A stretch of 64,000 nucleotides of DNA from Pedobacter sp. SYSU D00535 (lineage in GTDB: Bacteria; Bacteroidota; Bacteroidia; Sphingobacteriales; Sphingobacteriaceae), in assembly GCF_017355855.1 (NCBI RefSeq), contig NZ_JAFEWD010000001.1, positions 372,001 to 436,000 of the forward strand, written 5' to 3'. Positions 16,187-23,156 of this stretch are shown one piece after another. Both the position numbers and the translations under genes were made by a program. Below the pieces are notes generated by a model. It made no database searches and was not told the origin of the DNA. It saw nothing but the letters and a program-made list of their open reading frames with translations. How positions within the stretch are numbered: the stretch's first letter is position 1; each line of letters begins with the position of its first letter.

Positions 16187-17392
16187 ATGAGAATTTCAAC
16201 TTATAGCAACTTGCTAAAAAACTTTGGTTTATCTGGAGTAGTGATTGCAAGCTTTTTCGCTGCTAATACCCTACAGGCACAAAATTATAACCGCCCTAAA
16301 GTCAACATTGGCCTGGTCTATCCCATCAGTACAAACGGAACGCAGGCTGCAGCCGACACTAACGTATTTTCCTTGAATGCTATTGCTGGCCTATCAGCCG
16401 AAGAGCAGGGAGTAGCCATTGCTGGATTTTCAAATGTCGTGAAAAACAACGCGACAGGGGTGGTAGTTTCGGGCTTTTCTAACCACATTGGAAAAAAGAC
16501 GGATGGAGTGCTTGTCGCAGGTTTTGCAAATACATACGGAGCTGGCAAAGGGTTTCAGGTTTCTGGGTTTTCGAACGTAAGTACGGGCAATGTGGAAGGA
16601 GCTCAGTTCGCCGGCTTCTTAAACACTGCTCAGGAATTACGGGGAGCACAATTTGCAGGATTCTCGAATCACGCGACTACCATTGAAGGAACGCAGTTTG
16701 CCGGGTTCGTGAATACGGCAAAAGGCATAGATGGTTCCCAGTTCGCGGGTTTCGGAAATACAAGCCGAAGCTTGGTGAGTGGTTCACAACTAGCGGGCTT
16801 CATCAATACTGCTGGGGATGTTGAGGGATCGCAGGTTGCGGGCTTTATTAACATCGCAAGAAAAGTGAAAGGAGCGCAGATTGCCGGATTCATCAATATT
16901 GCCGACAGCAGCGACTGCCCGATTGGCATTATCAACATCATCAGAAACGGAGAAAAAAGTATTGGTTTCAGCATTGACGAAACGCAAACCGCTATGCTCT
17001 CCTTTCGCTCGGGTGGTAAAATAATGTATGGAATCCTTGGGGTTGGATACAACTTTAAGAACGAAGACGAGGTCTACGCGATGGAGGCCGGCTTGGGCGC
17101 ACACTTACTTCCCCTTGGCGCATTCCGATTTAACACAGAAGCTACCTTTCAAACACTCGAAAGTTTCAACTTCGGCGAATACTTTAAGACATCACTTAAA
17201 CTGATGCCTTCTTTGAGGATAGCAGGTAAAGTGGAGCTCTTTGGCGGGACTTCTTTAAACTTCATCAATACAAATACCACTGAAGGCAAGAATCTTTCAA
17301 ACCATTACATCTGGGAGCGACAGCATCGGTGGAGCGATAACTTCAGCGCCTTATACATCGGCTACACCGCAGGAATAAACCTCATTTTCTAA
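16187..17392 (+). CDS. LA_2272-type surface repeat protein
   Basis: The 401-residue protein has a signal peptide ending TLQAQ at about residue 32. About eleven tandem units of roughly 18-20 residues follow (about residues 65-255), each with a core (A/S)GFxN preceded by Gx(Q/V) (for example GAQFAGFLNTA and GSQVAGFINIA). The C-terminal 150 residues are beta-rich with aromatic strands, suggesting an outer-membrane barrel or a surface anchor. Proteins with these repeats are common in Bacteroidota and Leptospira; their role is unknown. The same repeat recurs in the STN-domain protein at 19726-21510. A GIN-domain lipoprotein gene follows 34 bp downstream and is probably co-transcribed, with a strong terminator behind it. 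Confidence 0.8.
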   Translation: MRISTYSNLLKNFGLSGVVIASFFAANTLQAQNYNRPKVNIGLVYPISTNGTQAAADTNVFSLNAIAGLSAEEQGVAIAGFSNVVKNNATGVVVSGFSNHIGKKTDGVLVAGFANTYGAGKGFQVSGFSNVSTGNVEGAQFAGFLNTAQELRGAQFAGFSNHATTIEGTQFAGFVNTAKGIDGSQFAGFGNTSRSLVSGSQLAGFINTAGDVEGSQVAGFINIARKVKGAQIAGFINIADSSDCPIGIINIIRNGEKSIGFSIDETQTAMLSFRSGGKIMYGILGVGYNFKNEDEVYAMEAGLGAHLLPLGAFRFNTEATFQTLESFNFGEYFKTSLKLMPSLRIAGKVELFGGTSLNFINTNTTEGKNLSNHYIWERQHRWSDNFSALYIGYTAGINLIF

Positions 17393-17426
17393 TTCACACA
17401 TTTTTAACCATCGATAAGACAACAAC

Positions 17427-18077
17427 ATGAAAACTTTATTTTTTCTAACATTTCTAGGATTTTTCTTCATCTCGTGCACGAAAGAACGCATCGAAGCAAA
17501 CGGCAACATTCAGACAGAAGTCCGTACACCGAGAGAGTTCCACCATGTACTAAGCTCAGGTTCGAAACGCATTCACATCAAATACGGAGCCGAGTACAAA
17601 GTCGAACTGAGGGGCTCTTCTAATCTGCTGCCCAGATTTAAAACCGAGGTAATTGGTGGCACTCTTAAACTAGGATATGAGCGTGTAAATGTGACTGATG
17701 ACGACGTGGAAGTAGTGGTTACCATGCCGATAATTAAAGGTGTGAACCTTAGTGGCAGCGGGAAAGTCCATATTACCGGAGATTTTCCTTTTCAGGATGT
17801 CTTCGACGTTCGAATCAGCGGATCTGGTGATGTGGAGGTGCAGGATGGATTTGATGCCGAAGAGGTAGAAGTTACCATTTCGGGCTCAGGAGATGCCAAC
17901 CTTCAAAGCGTATTTAGCAAGAGGGCCGATGTTAATATCTCAGGAAGTGGTGATGCAACGGTATCTGTAGAAGATCATCTAAAGGCAAGAATCAGCGGAA
18001 GCGGGAAAATCTATTACCACGGAAGCCCTCAAATCGATTCAAGGATCAGTGGAAGCGGAGAACTGATCCGGTTTTAG
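17427..18077 (+). CDS. GIN-domain (DUF2807) lipoprotein
   Basis: The 216-residue protein begins with a lipoprotein signal (MKTLFFLTFLGFFFISC, lipid-modified Cys at about residue 17). The rest is a head-GIN/DUF2807 fold: a beta-helix of SGSG-type turns seen at LSGSGKVHI, ISGSGDVEV, ISGSGDANL, ISGSGDATV, ISGSGKIYY and ISGSGELI. These proteins are exported adhesin-like beta-solenoids with no proven function. It shares a transcription unit with the LA_2272 repeat protein, and the terminator at 18083-18129 ends the unit. Confidence 0.88.
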   Translation: MKTLFFLTFLGFFFISCTKERIEANGNIQTEVRTPREFHHVLSSGSKRIHIKYGAEYKVELRGSSNLLPRFKTEVIGGTLKLGYERVNVTDDDVEVVVTMPIIKGVNLSGSGKVHITGDFPFQDVFDVRISGSGDVEVQDGFDAEEVEVTISGSGDANLQSVFSKRADVNISGSGDATVSVEDHLKARISGSGKIYYHGSPQIDSRISGSGELIRF

Positions 18078-18082
18078 TTTAC

Positions 18083-18129
18083 TTTCTTGCTGCAGCGCGA
18101 GCTCAACTGCAGCAAGAAACACTTTTTTT
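18083..18129 (+). terminator. Strong intrinsic terminator after the GIN-domain gene
   Basis: A perfect 13-bp stem (18083-18095 with 18107-18119) with an 11-nt loop is followed by a run of seven T residues (18123-18129). It begins 6 nt after the stop codon. Confidence 0.88.
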
Positions 18130-18191
18130 GCTGTTCCTAACTTCTTTCAGGGGAATCTATTTTTGTCTAAGTTTGAGGCAGAATTAGACAA

Positions 18192-18767
18192 GTGGAATTA
18201 ACTGCTACTGCTCCAGCTTTCAACCAGTCGTACACAGAAGATGCTTTTGAGCGATTGTTCAAGGAGCACTTCAAGGCACTGCACGCCTATGCGAATATGA
18301 TGCTGAAAGATGAGGAGCAGGCGGAGGAGATTGTTCAGCAGGTGTTTTTGAAACTTTGGGAAAGACGAGAGCAGCTCAACATCCAAATATCTATCAAGGC
18401 TTATCTTTATAAGTCGGTGCACAATGACTGTTTGAATTACTTCCAGCAAAATAAGACGAGGGCCAAATACGAGGACTATGCAAGTCGTTCAGGCTCGGCG
18501 GAAGCCGGAAGTGCAGCAAAAAAGCTCGAATTAAAAGAGCTGGAAGGCCGAATAGCAGACGCCCTCGATGAGCTACCGCAACAATGCCGTACCATTTTCC
18601 AGATGAGCCGGTTTGAAGAGTTAAAATACAAGGAAATTGCCGAGCAGTTAGGTATTTCTATCAAAACGGTAGAGAACCAAATGGGCAAAGCCCTGAAAAT
18701 ATTACGTGTTAAACTGGCTGAGTTTCTACCTCTGGTAATGCTTTGGCTTTCAAATCGGTTTTTGTAG
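18192..18767 (+). CDS. ECF RNA polymerase sigma factor (FecI-like)
   Basis: The 191-residue protein has ECF regions 2 (about residues 17-85, with FERLFKEHFKALHAYANMML, EEIVQQVFLKLWERR and IKAYLYKSVHN) and 4 (about 118-175, ALDELPQQCRTIFQMSRFE, YKEIAEQLGISIKTVENQM). It belongs to the Bacteroidota sigma-70 expansion paired with FecR anti-sigma factors, and the fecR gene begins 3 bp after its stop. The start used is a GTG at 18192. A TATTTTTG (18158-18165) upstream could be its -7 element. The third gene of the unit is an STN-domain protein rather than a TonB receptor. Confidence 0.92.
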   Translation: MELTATAPAFNQSYTEDAFERLFKEHFKALHAYANMMLKDEEQAEEIVQQVFLKLWERREQLNIQISIKAYLYKSVHNDCLNYFQQNKTRAKYEDYASRSGSAEAGSAAKKLELKELEGRIADALDELPQQCRTIFQMSRFEELKYKEIAEQLGISIKTVENQMGKALKILRVKLAEFLPLVMLWLSNRFL

Positions 18768-18770
18768 GCT

Positions 18771-19721
18771 ATGGACAACGAACTACTGGTTAAATATCTA
18801 TTGAAAGAGACCACGGCCGAAGAGGAACAGCGTGTTCAGAACTGGCTTGAGTCCGACCTCGAGAACCAGAAGGAATTTGCTCGCATGGAACTGATATGGA
18901 GTCATAGCAAAAACCTGGCATCGAAAAGTACTGTAGATGAAAACGCAGCCTGGGACCGGTTCAAAAAAAGGTTACCACAAGAGCAGCCTCAGATAGTTCC
19001 TATAAAAGCACTCACGGTCAAAAGTATATGGTTGAAAGTTGCAGCCGTGCTGGTGCTCATATCAGGAGCCTGGTTTATGTATCAGTATTTGAATGTGCAG
19101 AGCGACAGCCTCATAGCAGCACAGTCTGTGGTGACAGAAACGCTTCCAGACGGATCGGAGGTAACACTAAACAAACATTCCGAAATTTCTTACGCTTTCT
19201 CCCGGTCGCGGAAACAGCGATTAGTAACGCTCGAAAAAGGAGAGGTGTTCTTTAAGGTGAGCCCTGATAAGGAAAAGCCCTTCATCATCAAAATGGATAA
19301 GCTAAGCGTAAAGGTGGTGGGAACATCGTTCAATATCAAGCATACTAAAAACCAAACCGAGGTAATTGTAGAAACCGGAGTAGTGGAGGTGAGTTCAAGT
19401 CAGCAGCAAGTAAGGCTTCGAAAAGGAGAGAAGGTTGTGTTTCGGGACCAGGAAACGATGGAGGTGGAGAAAAACACCGACCAGCTTTACAACTACTACC
19501 GAACTAAAGAATTTGTAGCAGATAATACTCCTTTGTGGCGTGTTGTAGAGGTTCTTAATGAAGCTTATCAAACAGAAATTGTGATTGAGAATCCAGAGAT
19601 TCGTAACCTTACAATTACCACTACCTTTAAAAATGAACCCATCGAAAATATTCTTCAGGTAATCAAGGACACGTTCGATATCAGCGTTGAAAGGCGTGAT
19701 GAAAGGTTTATTTTGAGATAA
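18771..19721 (+). CDS. FecR-family anti-sigma factor
   Basis: The 316-residue protein has a cytoplasmic N-terminal sigma-binding region (about residues 1-80), one transmembrane helix (about 86-105, WLKVAAVLVLISGAWFMYQYL), the periplasmic FecR domain (about 112-210, with TLPDGSEVTLNKHSEISY and KVVGTSFNI) and a C-terminal STN-interacting DUF4974 domain (about 245-316). In this system class, an outer-membrane protein with an STN domain touches FecR, which then frees or activates the sigma factor. The STN-domain gene directly follows (4-bp gap), so all three genes form one signalling cassette. Confidence 0.92.
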   Translation: MDNELLVKYLLKETTAEEEQRVQNWLESDLENQKEFARMELIWSHSKNLASKSTVDENAAWDRFKKRLPQEQPQIVPIKALTVKSIWLKVAAVLVLISGAWFMYQYLNVQSDSLIAAQSVVTETLPDGSEVTLNKHSEISYAFSRSRKQRLVTLEKGEVFFKVSPDKEKPFIIKMDKLSVKVVGTSFNIKHTKNQTEVIVETGVVEVSSSQQQVRLRKGEKVVFRDQETMEVEKNTDQLYNYYRTKEFVADNTPLWRVVEVLNEAYQTEIVIENPEIRNLTITTTFKNEPIENILQVIKDTFDISVERRDERFILR

Positions 19722-19725
19722 CAAT

Positions 19726-21510
19726 ATGAAACGCTCGGGCTTCTTCCTTATCATTTTTTTATGCGCTTTGCTGCAGACGAAGGCTCAACACAGTTCACCG
19801 AAGTTCTCTAATCTGTCCAGAAACATTTCCATCAGAATTGTCAACCAGCCTTTAGGAGAAGTACTTAACCGGATCAGTCACGCCGGAAGCTTCGTTTTTT
19901 CTTACAGCGGAAATGCCATTAAAAAGGACAGTGTCGTTTCCGTTGCGGTTCAGAACAAGACGGTGAGGCATGTGTTGGATGAACTTTTTAAAGGCAATGT
20001 TGAATACAAGGAGAGCTCGAACTACATTATTCTAAAAAGCATTTCGGGGCGATTGGACCTCAAGACGGAGAATATCGCGAGCCAGAAAAACTTCTATGAG
20101 ATAGAGGGTTATGTATTGGACCAAAAAACGGGTCAGGGAGTAAAGGACGCGAGTGTGTACGAAAAGCAACTCCTCAAATCGACGCTCACGGACAATAACG
20201 GTTATTTCAAACTTCGATTCAAGGGCAACCATGAAAGTGTGGTGCTCACCGTCAGTAAAGACAATTTCAGGGACACTACCATTCGCTTTCTTTCTTCCAT
20301 TACCATTCGTCCGGAAGGTTTTGAGTCTAAAGCAGGGGAGAACGGGGTTCTCAGTATTGTAGAACGTTATGGTATTAGTCGCTTTCTGCTCAGCTCCCGG
20401 CAGCGGATCCAAAGTTTAAACATCCCTGGCTTCCTGGCTAACAGCCCCTTTCAGGCTTCTTTTCTACCAGGTCTAAGTTCCCACGGGATGCTTAGCTCGC
20501 AGGTAGTAAATAAAGGTTCGCTGAATGTCCTGGGCGGATATACAGCTGGAGTGGATGGAGTTGAACTAGCAGGACTGTTTAACATCAACAAGCAGGACGT
20601 GAAGAAAGTGCAGGCGGCGGGATTATTTAACCTGGTGGGTGGATCTGTGGAAGGCGTTCAAAGTGCTGGTTTGGTAAATATGGTTTTAGATAGCCTAGAC
20701 GGGGTGCAACTTGCGGGTCTGATCAATAGTGTGAACCGGAAGTCGGAAGGAGTACAGGCAGCGGGACTAATTAATCGTGTTGGCAAGGACTTTAAGGGCG
20801 GTCAATTTGCAGGCCTAATCAACATCGGTCAACAGAAACTTGACGGCGTTCAGGCGGCTGGACTATTAAACTTTAGCGGCAAATCACTGAAAGGCGTACA
20901 AGCGGCGGGACTGGGGAACGTCACCGGAAAAACCATGGATGGCGTCCAGGTAGCAGGGCTATTCAATGTTGCGAAGAAGATGCATGGGACCCAAGTTGGG
21001 CTCATCAATATTGCAGACACTTCGTCTGGCTATAGTATCGGACTTCTTAACCTCGTACGGAAGGGCTATCATAAGATATCTATCTCTGCCAACGAAGCTA
21101 TCAATACCAATCTTTCCATCAAAACAGGTAACGCGAAGTTGTATACGATTCTCTCAGCAGGCGCGAACATTGCAGACTCGGCGAAAGCCTATACCGCCGG
21201 TCTGGGTTTGGGGCACGACTTTCTATTTAATAACCGACTTTCGCTGGCTTCAGAACTGGCATCGCAGCTGGTTTACCTGGGGGACCTTGAAAATGTGGGC
21301 AGCTGGAATAAATTGCAACTTCAGTTGCAGTGGAAAGTGATAAAAGGATTAACAATTTTTGCAGGTCCTTCCTACAGTATTTACCATCAACAAAAACAAT
21401 CCCCCACGGAATCAGGATTCAAACGCACCATTACACCAACTAACGCCCGTCAACTTTTTGAAAACACCTATGGTTGGCTGGGCTATAATTTAGGAATTAC
21501 TTTCATGTAG
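19726..21510 (+). CDS. STN + carboxypeptidase-like domain + LA_2272 repeat protein
   Basis: The 594-residue protein has a signal peptide (residues 1-20, ending TKA), an STN domain (about 33-104, with NQPLGEVLNRISHAGSF and VRHVLDELFKG), a carboxypeptidase-regulatory-like beta-sandwich (about 125-190, IEGYVLDQKTGQGVKDASV) and then about nine LA_2272 repeats (about 270-435) of the type GVQ(A/V)AGL(F/I/L)N. The end is beta-rich and probably sits in the outer membrane. STN plus this sandwich is the normal front of FecR-signalling TonB receptors, but here the receptor barrel and plug are absent. As the third gene of an ECF/FecR cassette it is the likely signal-input protein. The related repeat protein at 16187-17392 may be its target or partner. 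Confidence 0.82.
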   Translation: MKRSGFFLIIFLCALLQTKAQHSSPKFSNLSRNISIRIVNQPLGEVLNRISHAGSFVFSYSGNAIKKDSVVSVAVQNKTVRHVLDELFKGNVEYKESSNYIILKSISGRLDLKTENIASQKNFYEIEGYVLDQKTGQGVKDASVYEKQLLKSTLTDNNGYFKLRFKGNHESVVLTVSKDNFRDTTIRFLSSITIRPEGFESKAGENGVLSIVERYGISRFLLSSRQRIQSLNIPGFLANSPFQASFLPGLSSHGMLSSQVVNKGSLNVLGGYTAGVDGVELAGLFNINKQDVKKVQAAGLFNLVGGSVEGVQSAGLVNMVLDSLDGVQLAGLINSVNRKSEGVQAAGLINRVGKDFKGGQFAGLINIGQQKLDGVQAAGLLNFSGKSLKGVQAAGLGNVTGKTMDGVQVAGLFNVAKKMHGTQVGLINIADTSSGYSIGLLNLVRKGYHKISISANEAINTNLSIKTGNAKLYTILSAGANIADSAKAYTAGLGLGHDFLFNNRLSLASELASQLVYLGDLENVGSWNKLQLQLQWKVIKGLTIFAGPSYSIYHQQKQSPTESGFKRTITPTNARQLFENTYGWLGYNLGITFM

Positions 21511-21562
21511 CGCCTGAAGAACAGCTCAGAGAAGCTGCATGACTAGCTAAGCGAGCACTTAT

Positions 21563-22141
21563 TCAGCCGATTTTGGTAACGATAATAATTCCCGTAGACC
21601 AGTTCATCTTTGTAAGTTGAACATCCGTCCTGGCCTCTAAAAGCGCTATCAAGGAATCTACATTGCCCTGATGATTTTCCGGCCAATTAGGTTGTGGCAA
21701 CATGTCGTCAATGATGTAAAGCCCGCCCGGTACTAACAATTCCAGCGCTAGATCCAGATTACTATACTTGCCAGGCCAGGCATCCGCAAAAATCAGATCA
21801 AACTTATCCCCCTGATATTGCTGAAGCCACTGGTTGCCATCGGTACAGAGAATAGTGACCCGGCTATTATCTTTAAAGAAACTTCTGGCTATCGCTAGAT
21901 ATTCTTCGCTATTGTCGATAGAGATGATCGAAGATTTAGCGTCCATGGCCCCAACGATCCAGGAGAGGGACAAACCAGTGCCGGTGCCCAATTCAAGGAA
22001 GCGACCAGCCGGTTTTGAAGCTACGAGTGTCCGAAGAAGACTGCCTGTCTGCAAATCAGAAGGCATGGAGAAGTTGATTTTCTGCGATTCTCGCTGAATA
22101 CTGGCATAATCAGCAGGAGTACAAATGATTGAATCTGTCAT
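21563..22141 (-). CDS. Class I SAM-dependent O-methyltransferase-like protein
   Basis: The 192-residue protein shows the Rossmann methyltransferase motifs: motif I FLELGTGTGLSLSWI, motif II IISIDNSEEYL, and DLIFADAWPGK followed by LVPGGLYIIDDML, the pattern of the O-methyltransferase 3 family, in which Asp residues hold a divalent cation. Substrate unknown. It is convergent with the STN-repeat gene and lies 18 bp downstream of another methyltransferase gene on the same strand, so the two are probably one transcript. Confidence 0.85.
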   Translation of the reverse strand: MTDSIICTPADYASIQRESQKINFSMPSDLQTGSLLRTLVASKPAGRFLELGTGTGLSLSWIVGAMDAKSSIISIDNSEEYLAIARSFFKDNSRVTILCTDGNQWLQQYQGDKFDLIFADAWPGKYSNLDLALELLVPGGLYIIDDMLPQPNWPENHQGNVDSLIALLEARTDVQLTKMNWSTGIIIVTKIG

Positions 22142-22159
22142 AAGGTTTAACGGGTGTTT

Positions 22160-22828
22160 TTACTTTTCTATCACCCATGCATCAAATATAAGCCATTGAA
22201 AGAATTTATTAACCTTCTTAAAACCAACCGACTTAAGCAAGCCCGTCAACTCTTCTTCACTGATGTAAAACAGCTCGTTTTCAATATGATGCAGGCCCTT
22301 CTCCAAAGTATCATCTTCGATATTCAGCAGTTGATATCCTTTATAAAGCTCAAAGTTTTCATTGAATGCCTTTTTACTTCCTGTGATATCTGCCAGGATA
22401 AACGTGCCTCCCGGCTCCAGCAGATCAAACACCTTCTGAAAAATGGCCTTCTTTACATTGGTATCAAAAAAGTGGGTTACGAGAATACAGGTTGCAGCGT
22501 CAAAGTTCCCATCAACTTCATGCACTGTTCCCTCCACGATCTTAACATTGCTTAATTCTTTAGTCTTTTCCCTAGCGAGCTGATTCATAATGGCTGAAGG
22601 ATCAACACCGACCAACTCCCATGTGGGCTTAATGCTTGCCAATGAGTATAATTCGTTTCCTGTACCTGATCCAACCACCAATACGCGGTGTGATTGATCC
22701 TTACTAAGCCGTGATTTCAATATTGGAAAAAGCAGCTCGGCAAGATTGTCGTAATTGGGGAACCATTTTCGGATGGAAGTATCATAGTGAGTAGCTCGCT
22801 CTCCGTCAAACATTTCTATCGTTTTCAT
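22160..22828 (-). CDS. Class I SAM-dependent methyltransferase
   Basis: The 222-residue protein has a Methyltransf_25/12-type fold: motif I VLVVGSGTGNELYSLA, an acidic end of strand 2 at VGVDPSAIM, DAATCILVTHF, and LLEPGGTFILADITG. The C-terminal part lacks landmarks that would reveal the substrate. It is the first gene of a two-gene minus-strand unit with the O-methyltransferase-like gene. The 328-bp gap upstream separates it from the divergently transcribed GH78 locus. Confidence 0.85.
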   Translation of the reverse strand: MKTIEMFDGERATHYDTSIRKWFPNYDNLAELLFPILKSRLSKDQSHRVLVVGSGTGNELYSLASIKPTWELVGVDPSAIMNQLAREKTKELSNVKIVEGTVHEVDGNFDAATCILVTHFFDTNVKKAIFQKVFDLLEPGGTFILADITGSKKAFNENFELYKGYQLLNIEDDTLEKGLHHIENELFYISEEELTGLLKSVGFKKVNKFFQWLIFDAWVIEK

Positions 22829-23156
22829 AAACTAGTTGGTTGTTCCATACCGGGACCTATGTTTCTCGTAACCACTCTCCCAAACTCTGCTCTTCGTCCG
22901 GTTATTAGTGGTAACTGTTCGGCCAACATCTTGTTTTGCCAGCCTGCTATGCTTATCGGATATTACATTACTTTGTAACTTATAAAATACTGGCGAGGAT
23001 AAAATCCTACAATACCTGGAGAACTTGGTATAAAAAACCTTCTCATCACCGTTCTATTTTTGTAATAAGCTAACCAACCTGCAGCTAGACTAAAAAAACT
23101 ATTTTACTTTTTCTCAGCATTTGCGAGCAGGGAATTGGCCAATTTATTAGTTAAAC
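22829..23156. other. 328-bp divergent region before the rhamnosidase block
   Basis: No gene is seen. TATTTTTG at 23055-23062 matches the Bacteroidota -7 consensus on the plus strand, but the nearest TTG-like -33 element (23025-23027) is spaced too far for a standard promoter. The GH78 start follows about 95 bp later, leaving room for an untranslated leader. This is the probable promoter area of block A. Confidence 0.4.

Noticed and set aside
16430-16910. Regular DNA repeats that could suggest a CRISPR array
   Set aside because: They are degenerate coding repeats of the LA_2272 protein, with variable length and no constant repeat/spacer pattern or cas genes.
22154-22555. 133-codon plus-strand open frame
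   Set aside because: It lies antisense to a well-supported methyltransferase gene and has no domain resemblance.
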